From Anisakis pegreffii (taxonomy: Eukaryota > Nematoda > Chromadorea > Rhabditida > Anisakidae): DNA of 64,000 nucleotides. Numbering within the stretch: position 1 is the stretch's first letter; each line of letters opens with the position of its first letter. The notes below the pieces were generated by a model that saw only the letters and a program-made list of their open reading frames with translations, ran no database searches and was not told where the DNA came from. The DNA is taken from contig JAPYMA010001053.1 of assembly GCA_035041965.1 (NCBI GenBank), positions 1 through 64,000 on the forward strand. The letters are read 5' to 3'. The position numbers and the translations under genes are program-made. Shown one piece after another: positions 48,776 to 62,903 of the stretch.

Positions 48776-51700
48776 AATAATATATAAAACAACGATGAAA
48801 GGCTGATTGCTACGTCAAAATTGCTTTCCTGTTAAAGAGTAGTTCAGCTCTGAGAAGTTCTTGATTTACTAATAAAATTCATTATGCTGACTGTTGTTCT
48901 CTATTAGTTGATGAAACAACTGAGAAACATTCATTGCACTATGTGCAGTATGAAAAATTAGCTCAGATTGTGAAGTTATATCGTACACTCTTGTGCATAA
49001 TGTTATTAATAAATTTAATCCCACAGTATCATTACAGCGAAGCTTTGAGGACAAATAATACGGTAAATATATTGCCCCTTTTGAAGCCTTTACTCTATTT
49101 ACAGACCTCATTCGAATGATGCAAAAATTATAAGCCTCCCTTCAGTGAAAGCCGTCTTGAATAAAAGCCCCATTTTGAAGAGCTTCGAAAAGAGAACTCA
49201 CGAGCTTGTTTTCGAATGAATACCATACGTACACCATAGAACTGTGTTCATTCATTTTATTGTTGTTTTCAATTTTGTATCAGTTATTCGAATTCAGTCA
49301 ATTTTTTGTGACAATCATTGTTATCCTTAACAAGCATTGCCAGTTAAATGATCAGTGCTACATAATCGTATCCTTTGCCGACGATTTCGACCGACGATTT
49401 TCTGTACTCGTTAGAAGCAGCCGTTATGCGTTTTGAACTTCATCACATTAACAAAATTGAGATGTTTGAAAGATACGCACTCTTCTTTCACAAAAACCCC
49501 TCCATGAAGCACTGATCTGAAATTCAAAGAAAAGATGCGTGGTTCATGTGCGGAGTGAAATGCAACGTACTCATAGTATAAAGAAAAGTGGAACGAAACT
49601 TCGTGTATCAAGCACTTACATGTATTCATTACAATACTTGTGCACCCGTCCAGATCCTATTGATCAGTTGAATCTCTCGGGGAACTGCACATCAAGAACA
49701 ACTATGAGTGTCGAGACAAATCGTTTTTCACTCGTGTCGTCATCTATGACCATTGGTTAGCAGTTTCATATGAACTAGTGAAAAACGAGTTGCGCGTCCA
49801 TGAACAGCCATCAACCACTTCAGTCATGAAAATTTTCCTTTTCGTGTTTGTTCGTGTGCTGTATTTTGAATAAATATTTATTTAGTTTTTTCGTGTCAAT
49901 TTCCTAATTTTCTCGATACCAAAACAACTGCTGTTGAACAACTAAAATTAGTTTCTTGTCTGACTGAAAGATAGTTTCCAGGAACGATAGCATTGAAGCT
50001 CACAGTAATTGAATGAAACTTACTCTAAATGAAATTAAATCACCATTCGACAGAATACCTTTGTAATCACTAAAATAACTTGTGGACTTTAGAACAGAAT
50101 GGAAGTTGTTTGCATGCTGATGATCTTCGCAAATATCACGACTAATGAGAAGCTGATGCGTTGTAAAAGAACAACAACGTCAGGTTCTCATCAAATTCAA
50201 AATTCTCAGCTTGAAATTGCATGGATTTGTTCATAATTGTCAGATTCATAAGGAGTCATTTGAAGCTTTCGGTTTTATTAATGGAATAATACAAAAAACT
50301 CGATTGTTTAACATGGAATTCAATTACGCAGTAAACTCATGAATTGCAATGAATAAAGAAAACTTCTCGTGCTCACGAATTATCCGTTTTTCGTTCCCTG
50401 CTCTTACGTTTTGTTTCTGCTTCAAATTTCGGCCTATATTCTGAACGTCACAGCTGTATAAAAATGAGTGAATTGAGAGGAATGGATTACCTACCATAGC
50501 CATGCAAAAATAACATTTACTGATGAAAGACGGTTTAGTATCTTTACCAAGTAGAACATAAATCCTTGAAACAAGAACGATTCCTTGTTGGATATTCATA
50601 AGAGTCATTTGAGTCAGTTGCAGTTCATCGATAGTCCAATCTCGGCTCGTTAGTGTTTTTGCCAAAGAAGATCGCTCACGTTATTGCACAACTCCATCTG
50701 AATACATTCAGAAGTTATTTTTGTGCATCGTGACTGACATTGCACAGTCAGTCTTTTGATGCTTTCAAGCATAATCATTTTAGAGCTGAAATGCTTTCAG
50801 TGTTTTGACCACTGAAGATGTAATAAAAGTGGATTACATGCAAAATCAGCATTCAAAATACTTCATTAATAAATCGAAGATGACAATTCGTTGCCTCGAT
50901 GAATATATGCTAATGTCTATACGCTTCTCAATGTACCAACATACTGAACTAACAACTACTCAGTGCTAGATTCTTACTGTTGGATTAGTGCGTGATCTTT
51001 CTATTCACGAACAAATATCATATGTACGCCAAGTGTTCATTTTCGACGAAACACCATCATTTCACGCATGAGTGCAGTGCTGTTGCAGTCGCATCAGTAG
51101 TATCTTCACTCTTATTCATTTCCAAAAATGCGTTCTTCGTTTTTGCTCTCTCCTTTTGCACTTTAAAAACATCATTTCTTGTTGGCTTGACACAAGTGAA
51201 ATAAATCGAAGTTAGGGTTGAGTGCTACTGTGTTCTTGGCACATGATTTGAAACAAATAATCTGGTATAGTAATCTGCATAGGTTTGACTTCGGAAGTGG
51301 AGTTCTTGTTGTCTGCTGATCATTATGATAGAATGCCGATCACAAAATGCCAGTGGGTAGATGAAGATGAAATCAAAATTAGTGATATGCTGAAGAATTG
51401 AAAATGACATTCAATGCTATTCAAGACTGCATTCTTATTTGTTTGCAAGGAGCGCACCATCGAAAACGAACGCATTTCTTCTTATTCAATGCATTCCATA
51501 CACTCTCCTTGTCGTGCAATCTTCATAAGTATTTAATTATTGCAGATTCAGTCAACTTTTTGAACCCGTTCAACGTTGGGCGTCTTTTTCAAGTTCCTGA
51601 AATTTGAGAAAAAATCTATCAGTTTCTTGAGCTTTTCGTGTAGATGATAAAAACTGATATTTGACGGAACACAATACTGGCATCTCGTTGACGAGGATCT

Positions 51701-54700
51701 TGTGTGATGTCTGTCTGCTCATGTTCGATGTTGATCAAAACGGCTGCTACTATAAACCTTCTCGAAAATCGCCGCCTCCCATTCCTGACTAGGCATTCCA
51801 TGCACTTCGAATCGCACCAATATATTTCTCGCGACTTTTTTTTGCCTCTTGTTTTCCTATACTTTCAGTACACTGATGATTGCTAATAACATTAAGTTAT
51901 CTTTGATCAAGTTTGCTCTCATTCAACATCAGATAAATAGTAGCAAAGTTTTCATCGTTTCAGTTCCTGTCTAATTGAATTCATTCAATAAGCACTATTG
52001 ATCAGTACATAAGCACTAGCATCTTATTGGTATTCATCAAAAGGTTCCCTCGAAAGTTGATCTTTGATGCTTAATGGCAGCAATTTCTGCCAACAGCGTT
52101 CCTCTTGTTTCGGTCAGCGCAAAGTCTTACCTCAATTTTTATTCTCGGTTCTCATCAAACAGTGCTTCTTTGCTCGTTTTGTTATTATCTTCTGTGAGTT
52201 GCTGATGATTGCTAATGCTTCAGTATGGTCGGAGTACTTATTTGCCAATCTGAAGTAACTTTATGTGATTTCTCTTTTTTTGTTGTTACAATGGAAATTA
52301 TTGAGTTTGATTGACGCTGTTGTCTTCGATTTTGCTTGAATATGGTCGGAGTATTTGTTTCGAGTACACTCGATCATGCGTGACATCGCAAAATGTATTC
52401 ATAATTGCCATTTCATCTGAGAACCATTGAGTTAAATCTCTTATTTGCCAATCTGATTCGATAACTTTCAATAATTCGAAATAACATTAGGAATACTTAT
52501 TTGAACAATATAATAATTGCTTCTTTTACAATTCCTCGCATTACAACATGAATTCAATCAGTCACCACGCTTTCATGTCCCATCAATCATATTTTAATAA
52601 ATTCTTCACGATTGTGAATTGTATACGCGTAACTATTTGAGCATCGGGCTGAACGATGGTCATGCCATCCAACTGAGTTCGTCTTCGAGTTTCAATCAAA
52701 AATGCAAAAATATAGTCTTGGTATAAACTGCACGCTTTATCCATGCGCATATATCAGAAGATGTATGAGTAGAACTTTTAAGCGAAACTATTACCTGTAT
52801 GCTGAGATATTGACGCAAATTGCATTTCACTTCACTTCATGCCATTCGTATTCGACACCATGCAATTGCACCCATTCGTATTCTGCTCCAACAATCCGAT
52901 CACTCACAAATGCCTTACCCTAACGTTACGAAATGTATTCGCGGACAACATTAAGAAATGTATTTACGAACAAATCCTAACAGTTTTTATGTCTCTCTGA
53001 ACTGATCCATACGCTGATGGAATTTACCATTTCATTTTCTCATTCCTGGCCATTTAAGTTCCAACTGATTATTATAACTATTTTGAGTCCAATGATAATT
53101 ACTTATACTTTTTCAATTACATTCAGAATATATAATCCTGTTGTTATGAAGTAAATCTTCTCATTGTCACTGATAAAAAAGTGACAAGGGGAAGTTTTGC
53201 AGTGGGACAGAATGATAGTCTCAAAAATGGCTTCAAAGTCACAGTTGAGTTGCTATCACGGAAAAAAAATTCCTATCATGACTTTACAAAGCATTGGCTT
53301 ATTGTCAGTTCGGAAATGGTCGTGACAACTTTCGTGACTTAAATGAAATAAAGATGAAATTAGAGGACGAAGTATGCTTCTAATAAAGCTCTGATGGAGT
53401 AAAACAATCGTGATAAATTGCATGGCACAATCAAATTGCTGAATGTTCAATGATCATATGCTTCATTCGTTCACCCACTCGTTTAAAACATTTGTATCTC
53501 GCCATTAACTATCGTTAAATACGAAATAAGCAATTTAGAATTGTTATGTCAACGTACTGGTCTCATCATTTCTTGAAACTTCCATAGAATACATCAGCAT
53601 TTTGGATTATCGATACTTACACATTCAAGCGGAAAAATTGAGTCATGCAGACGTATGCTTAATTTGCTCAGATTTCAATGCATATACCTGAATTTTAAGT
53701 GACTAATTGTCGATATGCGCAATGATACGCGTTACAAAGATAGCTAATGAAGTACATTCGAGTCGCATTCATCGCATCTGAGTTTGTTGAGATTGTCGAT
53801 GAATAAAAAGGAAAGCGTTCGAAGCGAACGATTTTCGTACTGAAATAACTGACCACGCAACCCATTCAGCGAAATAATGTGCGCCAATGTAATTAGGAAT
53901 ACGAAAAATTGCATTGAAACAGGCGAATACTTTGAACTGAATGTTGCAAACGTTTGCATTGTTTTCGTCGATTGCTCCCATACTCTCTTTCCGAATAATC
54001 CTCATCGTTACATCCATTCGAATTGCAAACTTCAGCCTCACTGCATCAGACTGTCGCCTCTCTACATGTTTGATTGAAAGTTGGACGATATCACTGTAGA
54101 ATAATCATATTCGATGTTTTCTCACTGCCTTAAGTTTCAGACTCACTTCTCACTGCATCTGTTCGTTCAAGTTTCATCAGCTCAGCCTCGATAGCTGAAA
54201 GCTAATCACGCTAACCGTGCCAACTAATTCGAACTGCTCAGAAATTTACTAGCTTGTTTTGCGATCAGCGACAAACTCCTATTCATTCTGTTGGTGAGGT
54301 GTGCGTGAATGGAATTAAACAGGGAAGTATTCATTATTTTTCGATGCTCAACCACGTTTCCGTATCGCTGCGATGGCGAGCTCAACAAACATTCAATTCC
54401 ATCAAAGAAATGATTCTGTGAAGCGTCCTTCATTCATCTGAAGGACAATAAGCGTAGAACGAACGCTTCACAGAATCTTTTAGCACTTGCAGATGGAAGA
54501 TCATGAGACTGTAACTCACGATACCTGATCTTTCATTGTTGAACATACATTTCGATTAAGACGATAGTTTACTTATGGGCGAAGTGGTGAATGATGTAAA
54601 GTGATATCTGCTGCATGCTGTCATCGTATCTTTTCCTGATATTGCGAATTAACTCTGGAGATGGAGCTGAATAAGATTGCATATGAAATTATTTATGAAC

Positions 54701-55608
54701 TTTGATGCCGTGATGCAGTCATTTTTTGTGGTTTCGCTTCGATGAGAAAGAATTGTAGTCTTAGATGTGTTGGGTATGGGAATTTGTGCTGTATGATTTT
54801 GTTGAACGACTGAAGTGTTTTTTTGGTTTGGTGAGATTCTGAATGAAAAAATGAAAATTTTCTTTTTTTTATAAACCATGTGCTCATTCCTTTATATTTC
54901 GATTCAGAAAATTTTGCTTTGTTCCAAAGAAAGATTTTTCCTCAGTGAAATTGTCCATTCCATTTGTTCCCTTCGATCCTGCAGGAAAAACATCTCGAGA
55001 TGCGATTCATTGCGTACCGCCATCGAATGATTCCCTTGTAGTTCTCAGGCTAAGTATTATAGTTGCTCAGTCATTCACAATATTCTCCGACAATAAATTA
55101 CAAATCCGCTTGCCTAGCATTTGCTTTGTTTCACACCGACATTCAGGACAGAAATGCGTAGAGAATTTGTTCATGCAAACTTGAGAACCATTCTCATGCT
55201 TCACTTTGTCTGAATGATTTCTCGAAAATGTGCAAATAATTGAAGTTTCCTGAAGGTACCGTTTGAAGCCATTTTTATTCTGAAGCATTTTTAATAACGA
55301 AAAAAACTGCTGAGAAATATCGGAATTGTTGAAACTGTAGTCTTAATCTTTTATGATTGTCACTCGAGAAAATGTGAGAGTGAAAAGATGTTGATATTAT
55401 TCAACGTGCTTTCGAACTGTTTTGCATTCAACTTATTAATATGACAATTACTAATGCGTTCTCTGGCAAACACACGTAACATTGTTTCATGGGCAACTAC
55501 TTAACATTCGTAATGGATTTCTCAGAATGCGCACGTTTCACTGCTGTATTCGTTTCGTTCATGAACGCATCAATCTATTGGACAATACCATCAGTGCGTT
55601 CTGATCAA
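48776..55608. other. Gene-poor region
   Basis: About 6.8 kb without a supported gene. One stem-loop with a 15-bp stem is present: GATTCTGTGAAGCGT (54412-54426) against ACGCTTCACAGAATC (54463-54477). Open frames such as minus 50324-50665 and plus 49539-49760 have no recognised family or exon structure and are not called. Confidence 0.5.
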
Positions 55609-55668
55609 AAAGTTGACATGACTTCATTTGTTTGCAGCGATGCAAACAAATGAAGTCATGTCAACTTT
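55609..55668. repeat. Perfect 28-bp-stem hairpin with 4-nt loop
   Basis: AAAGTTGACATGACTTCATT (from 55609) and the following 8 bases to 55636 are exactly complementary to 55641-55668, around the loop GCGA. All 28 pairs match. Confidence 0.92.
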
Positions 55669-56435
55669 AGTACAGCCAAATCTCACTTTATTCATTGCAG
55701 TCTAAATGAACCTCGTTTCGAGATTATTCTCATGTGAATTTCCGTTCTCATTATTCTCATGAATGTGCAGTTAATTCATATTTGTTCAACGTCTTCCGAC
55801 ATTTGCACACTGCAAAGTGATCGTTTCATAGCGAATCTGTCATAAATTTTTGATCCATTATTGCCAAAATAATTCTGCTGTATGCTTCAAAGAATACTAC
55901 TTTAAATGAATCGTGAAAATTTGAACTTTGTTTTGCGCAGACTGCTCGAAAACTTTGCTAATAAGCATTGAAATGTATTCAATGCGAATCATACACCGAA
56001 CCATGAATTATTGACTTATTTCGTCATTCTGCTCAATGAAAGCATTCATGGTTCACGAACTGTTCTTGCGTATCTGCCACTCGTATTTGTACACTTCAAC
56101 GCAAACACTGTTCATGTGCATATTCTTGACGAGACTCTATTATCGGTTCATTAGTCGATCACCAGTTGTGCGTTCATTACTCTTTCACTGTGGCATTTCC
56201 CCTATAATGAACAAAACAATTGTGCAGTATAACCGAAATTATGTAGCTATCAAAGAATCAAGTGTCGAACGTTTCGATGCGATTAAGTAAAAGCGTGCTA
56301 GAGAAACGTCATCATGAGTGATTATCGCATAAATACGCTCATTTTTGAAAGTACGGTGCACATCTTCAATAGCTGTTAGCAGTGTTCTACATGAGATCCG
56401 CAGAAAGTGAGTTTAACGAATAGACCATAGATTAG

Positions 56436-56632
56436 CAGCCATCGGCAAGTAGGTTTGACCACGGGCCGAAATTTTTCCGGGCAACTGACTGGTGGGCCAC
56501 CGTACAATTCAAAACCCTTTTTCTTCTCTTTTTTTACCCCTCTAAAATCAAAGCCTCAAATTCATCTGGCGGGCTAAAAATTATTGTCGGCGGACCAATT
56601 TTGGCCCGCAGGCCGGGGGTTGCTGATGCCTG
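56436..56632. mobile_element. 197-bp hAT-like MITE relic
   Basis: Left end CAGCCATCGGCAAGTAGG and right end GGGGGTTGCTGATGCCTG are imperfect inverted repeats, with GGGCC and GGCCCGCAGGCC inside. This matches the widespread hAT end type CAGNNNTCGGCAAC. No clear target duplication remains. Confidence 0.6.
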
Positions 56633-56962
56633 CCACAGATCATAACGAATAGTGGTGATAGCACATCGAAATTAGTGCTTCCAAATTCCAGACTATTTTT
56701 CAATCTCACGATTGTTTATTGCGAAATGATTTGAATCGGATGACAAAACGACGACGATGACAAAAAATGATGCAAAAATGAAGACACGGCGATTTTTTTA
56801 AAGTGCTTTCCAAAAAACGAAATCTTAGGTGGCGCTATTATGTAATTATTTATTCATTTATTCCCACTTAGATGAAAGCAATGAACATAAATGAATCCGG
56901 ATGAACTGGGAATAGTTAATGTGTAATTCAAGAAAACTGTATTGCCAAAATTATATGAAATG

Positions 56963-57041
56963 CCGTTTCACCAAATCCCGGAATTCCTGAGAACATAAAA
57001 TTGGGAATCGGAACTGAAAAATCGGAATCCCGTGCACATAC
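56963..57041 (-). mobile_element. Relic end of the 27652-28848 element family
   Basis: On the minus strand it reads GTGCACGGGATTCCGATTTT, later GGAATTCCGGGATTTGGTG and AAAC. This parallels the left end of the 27652 element (TTTGCACGGGAACGCGGGAT, later AATTCCGGGATCTCGGGATT and AAAAC). Only one end is visible. Confidence 0.5.
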
Positions 57042-60000
57042 TAATCGAAATATATCTTCCTGATCTCCCATCTTATACACTGCGGTCCACATCCAAATTA
57101 TTCGATGAATCCACAGACATAGAACCACTCGTTCATGGAAATTTTGCGGACTGTAAAGATTTTGTGGATCAATTCATCGACAAAAAGTGAAAAGGTGGAG
57201 AATTTGAGCAAGTTGAAATGAGCGAATGATTTCTCGCTCGAAGTGAAGTGAGTGATCATAAGAACGAATCTTACTGCAATGCAAAGCGTTCATTCGAACA
57301 AATTATCTATCTCATTGTCAGCATCATTTCATTCGAAACCGTTTGCGTGCAACCAGAAGAATGGTCAGTGCGTGAATCTGGAGTGGTAAATGCGTGAACA
57401 CATTTCCCATTCAACCTCAAAAAAGAGTGTTTTGTCTGGCTGAGCATAGAATATCCAGTCCACACATATCTCAGAAACAGATGATCCAGATGATTTTCGA
57501 CCTTATATCTGATACATATCATGTTTTTTTTTTTGAGAAACTCGCTGAACTGACTTCTCACGTGATCAACTTACGATTCACGAACCTAGGATCATGTAGC
57601 CAAATATGGGAATACATTACTAGAGGAAACTTATTGGTTCCAGGCAACGAAATGAATTCATTAATTAGAGGGAATGTAAATCAAGAAATAAGATAGGCGG
57701 GGGAGGAAGGCTGGTCCCGATCCTAATGCGCCTTTCTCTAAAATGCTGAATTTATTCCCCATAAGAGCATAGTAAGCGTGGGAAGGAACATCATGAAGGA
57801 ACATGGGAATGCGAAAATTCATTTTCACATATCATTGTATGATTTAGCTTCGCACTGACTCAATTTACCTTCATTTTACACTCCCACAATGAGGCGTAAC
57901 TGAAGTTAATGACGATTCTCATTGTTAACAATTACAGATTTATGGGACAGTTGAATTACTTTTATTACTTCCGTCGTTTATAAACCGAAGTTGCCGATTC
58001 TGTCGCTATGCTACGCATATCATACATCTGCATCATCGCTTTCTTTAAACTTATCTCACGGCCATTGCCATTTTAGAGCAATGTTTCGCATAAAGGGTAA
58101 TTTGGGAGTGTTAGGGGGTAATTGAGTGGATAGGCAAATTAATATCCCGTAGAGTTGTAAATTTGTGCTGAACGTCATTGTGATTGTTTTTTATTTGGAC
58201 ATGTAAACGCGGTTCGCTCATGGCAACACTCTCTTATTCCTCCTATTTTCTGAGTATCTTCAACTCGCCCAGGCCAGAGCAATAGGCAATTTGAAGAAGT
58301 CACAAGTATCCCACTACTTCATTAGTATATTTCAACACAGTTATCTCTGAAAATAAAGCATCTAGAGTGGTGGTAGAAAGCAACTCTTCCAAACGCGCCT
58401 CCTCGTATCCAAAAATTGCTCAGTGGAGCGTGCTCTGCTTCATGCTCCTATTGAGCACGAAGTTGAGTTCAATTTTCTAGCCGAATTAGTAATATGTTCA
58501 CATTCACCTTGTTGGGTTAATGAATCATAGCTTTTAGTCGTTAATGTGATCGAATGGTTAATTTGTGGAAATTAGTTACAACCGTTTGTACTTCAAGACT
58601 CACGAGTTTTAAATCGTTCAATAATTCTCACTTCAGTTAAATGCTAAATTCAAATTGAATAATTTCTCATTGGGTTCAAAGATTGATTTTGTGTTTTTTG
58701 CATAATTTGCGTTTGATGATATCAATTGCTCCTTTCAATTTTTGACAATTTCTACTTCTCCAATCGCTTATGAATGCATTTCCAATCGGTGTAATGAACA
58801 ACAACATTCTTCCGTGATGAATAACAACATTCGTTCCGATACCAGTGACTGAAATGATCGAAAGGGTTTCGTTCATACTTGTCCAATGATGTTCTGAAAA
58901 TAAGGACTCATCATTAGAGTAGAATAGGATTATAACATAGCCGTCTTCGTGGTTGTTCAGTGCATTTCCTTTTTCATGAATAAATGAAATTGTTGATGAA
59001 TTTCCGTTTTTTAATCACTGCCAAATGTTTCTTTCATTGCTTTCGGTTGTCAGTTGCTGGGACTCACATTTTTTCTGCAACTGATCAATAAAGTTCTAAA
59101 AATACTTGTTTTATTTCAGAAAATTAATTTCTATCATGCCACCGACGAATATCCGGATCGGTTTCAGACTTTTCCTGACGTTATACGTAGAAAAATTAAA
59201 TTCTTGTAGTGGGTAAGGTAGTAATGGTCAATCAGGTCATCGAAGAGGGCAATGGAGCTTCCAAGCTTGGCAAACACTGCTTCAAACGAACATGCATAAT
59301 TGAATGTGCGTCCAGTTTGAAGAAACCAAAATAAAAGTTCGCAAAAATGATAAATGAAACATTACACCAGCAACAAACAAGCATAAAGAGTCTATTTGTT
59401 CCAGTTGTTTGGCTCAGCGTTCTCGTTGTTTGTCTCCGTCAGATTTCTCAGCTGAACGGATGACACTGCAGAATCGATGGTCACATTGCATGCTTTTGTT
59501 GTTCATTCAATTTTGTTTTGTTGTGTTCCATCAATCCAACCAATACACCATTCCATACCAACTCTCATCGAATCAAATCCCCATAAGAATACTGCCCCCG
59601 CTTCAACTTCTTCCGGTCCGTTTGCCGTTGCATGCTATGTTTTTCGGTTGAATTTCAAAATTCAGTCACTTTCAACGTTTTATTCCGGAACTTCGCAATC
59701 AGTTGGTTCAGGCATTTAATTTTTTGAGATGTTGGAGTAGTTCAAACAATTGAATGAAAGTGTTTAATCTCCTCAAACCTTCCACTTGTGAGACAGAATC
59801 AATTTTTACGTTTCCCTACCTTGATCAACGTGTTCGATTAAAACGGTCGGTTCGCGACCGAATTTTTCACGAACATTCGCACGTTCAGTGTTAAGTAATG
59901 ACACGTTGGAATCAATTCATAAAATGAAATGTTCTGTGATATATTTGGTGTTTACATTTTCTTTCACTAATGAATACTTTGTCATTTCTTAAAATTCTTT

Positions 60001-61213
60001 TCTAAAAAGTGTTTTTATTCGATTAGTTGAGTTGTAGTTTGAGGACTGAACCCACCGCTGATCTTATTTTCACTACATTAATCCTAGAAAACAGTCAATG
60101 TCTATGGTTACTCATTCCAATCGTAATGGCTATGTTCACTCATTTCACACTCAGGTCTGCTGCTGCTGCTGTTTATGCTGTACGAAGCAATTTGCAAGTG
60201 ACCAGTAATATGTTCACTTCTGCTCAGTCAATCTCAATCGCAGAGTCAATCTTCAGAAGCCCATGTATTCCGTTGCTATGCACCTTTTCAGAGTTATTTC
60301 CTGCTCCTGGAAACTACAAAGTGATGGCAAGAGCGTAATCATGTTATAAAATTAATACTTGTTGCGTTCACTTCAGGTATTCTTTATATTGGCTCTATGA
60401 ATGTTTCAGCGGAATCAAACTATAAAACCACAATTATTTCTATGGGACATGCGAAAATTCGTGAAGAAGACTCGTTTTGCGCATTGAAAAACGTTCGTGC
60501 GACTTAAAATTGGCATTAAAAAAGCATATTGCTTACATATATCATGTCCGTTTTATTCGGATTAAATTTGCTGTATTCAGAAGGTAATCATAACTGAGCG
60601 GTCGGTATATGTCCTTTGTCTCTGAATGATGAATGTGCTGGCCGAAGAAGGATTTAAAAAACGCCAGCATTGAGGGAATTCTATAAATTGTTCAATGATG
60701 AACCTCAATAATAATAAATCTTGATAATTTATCATGATTAAAACCGTGTGACGGTGCTGACTGCTGTCACGCATTGCGCATCAAGTCATCTCCCTTTGTC
60801 GCTTTAAAATTTGAAAATTCGGTGTTCATTCGAAGTCTCATTCACGGTCCTTCAAGGTACTCGAATTCATGCAAGCAATTGACTGAGCTTTTATTTCTAG
60901 CGTTTCACTCTCTCAGAGTTGACAAGTAGGTGGGTAATGAAAATGCATAAGTTAAAATGCATCAGCAAAGCATAACGGATACGGACACTGCATATATAGG
61001 TTCCATAAAATTATTCGTCAAGAAACAAGAAGTTAAGTGCATCTGCAAGAGCTCGTGCGCAGCTTCGTATATGATGCACTCGCTTGAGTCATTTCTTCTG
61101 GCTGTCTCTTCGCATACAAATTATCAACAACAAATTCAACGGCATTATGCTTGCATGCACAACTTCCATTTCCATTATATCTGTCGAGTGTATTCTGCGC
61201 GAATTTTATGCAG

Positions 61214-61354
61214 GCATCATCTCCATCCAAGAAAATACTTATGGAAGTCGACCGGCGGCTGAAGTTGCGGATCTTGAATATTCTATTGATATCCTGGGCT
61301 TACAGCTTTTACGGCATGTCATTTTTCCTATGTGCAGCAGTTATTTCTATACGA
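61214..61354 (+). other. Candidate transmembrane-coding exon
   Basis: Opens after TTTTATGCAG and ends at GTAACA, 47 codons, phase 0 at both ends. It encodes a basic stretch (SKKILMEVDRRLKLRI) followed by a hydrophobic helix (LLISWAYSFYGMSFFLCAAV). The same frame is closed by a TGA at 61398. Downstream, 61547-61735 is open again with NLFTITGFRNCENESCQ and could be a later exon. The family is not recognised. A second frame is also open here, so this is a weak call. Confidence 0.35.
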
Positions 61355-62903
61355 GTAACAAACTGCTTAACCCGCCAGTGTCCAATAGCCTACGGCTGAT
61401 TGCTTCTAGCACACGGACTTTGTGGCTTGAGCATTAGCATGAACACTCATCTAACTCTACTGAAATTTCGGTCGTTCACAATTTTGCTGAGCATTAGCAT
61501 CAACATCACGATAATTTTTCCACCTTTCAATAATCACTCAGGTTCGGTTATTTCTGGGATTTACAAGTCGCCTTTCACGAAAAGAATTCGGAATTTGTTC
61601 ACTATAACCGGATTTCGAAACTGCGAAAATGAATCCTGTCAAATTTTAATTGAAGAGTTTCCAGTTTTTTCTGGAAGTTGTGATCTTTCCTCAGATCCAC
61701 ATCACTACTCTACTGTTTTTGAGCAGCATAATTAGTATCTCACAGACGAAAAATATATTCGACAAGTGATTATCGCTGTCTTTATTGAACGGTGTTGGTG
61801 GAAGATGAGCGATGAGATAAATGCGCATCTTGTTTTTTCCATCAACGCGCACACGAACAGTGAATACTTTCATTTACACTGTTTCAGCTCATGAAACTGA
61901 ACTGTTCCTTTTCAATTCTTCTTTTGCCTGATTTGGCCACATCAAGCTGTGTTCAATGATTTGACTTCTCAACATCTGCAATAAGAATGATCTTTGTAAG
62001 GAAAAGCAGTTCGAGGATAAAAATTGCAATTCTATTCTGCTTCATGAAGTCGTTAAATTAAACTTTGACTCTAAACCAGTGATTCTCAGGCTCTCTATTA
62101 CATTTCGATAACAAATCAGTAGAAAATCCAGAAATTGATCCCATAATCAAGAAATCTCCTGTCAAAAATTCGGCGATCTTGTAAAGTGGAATCAGTTTCC
62201 TTGTTCACATATGTTTTAAGAAAGTACTATAAATAATTTGTGTAAGAAATTCGTTTAGATAATCAATCAACTCGTAACCCTCACAAATATTTTTCCAGAA
62301 GGAAGTTTCTCACCTGTGCTCTAAGCAGTAATTCATAAACCTTCTAATTTACATATTTCCAATAATCTTGTAGCGTCACGTATCGAACCAACTATCGATC
62401 GCATTTATTTCGCCGCAAAAGTCATATATCGTAATTTTTTCAGAAATCTGTCACCAATAGATTCAATCTTTGAATATTCCTGCAGAAAAAAATCTTGGGG
62501 TCCCTAGTTGAAAGAGTAGCATGTCGTGATTGAAATGAAGAGACTGATGATACCTGATACATTGTCATGCCATTTTGATTGGGATAGCAAAGCTGGGCCA
62601 ACAATATAAAGTGCGGTGCAACGTTCATCTTGGATAGTTATCGACCTTATCTTGTCATTCAATGAGGTATCGATGAGAAACAAGTTGCAATGATTCCTCT
62701 GAATACTTTCACGTTTTCACTTGATATTATCTCCATATGTTGATGCGAGTTCGCTCATTATCTCGTGTGAATGAGAAAAATACTACACCAGCAATAACAC
62801 ATTGAATGAGACGCTTTCTCTGGTCTTTCACGCAAATGAGACCTATTTTATTCTAACTTAATTCGATGTTTGCAGCTGTCATTGACCTGGATTTACTGAA
62901 CAA
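61355..62903. other. Intergenic or intronic stretch before the GPCR
   Basis: Apart from the open frame at 61547-61735 mentioned with the candidate exon, nothing is recognised. TGAGCATTAGCAT occurs twice (61427 and 61488). Confidence 0.45.

Larger units (their letters stand above)
55669..61213. other. Gene-poor region with repeat relics
   Basis: Contains a hAT-like relic (56436-56632) and a remnant of the element family seen at 27652 (56963-57041). Open frames at 59409-59719 and 60027-60338 have hydrophobic stretches but no recognised family. Confidence 0.45.
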
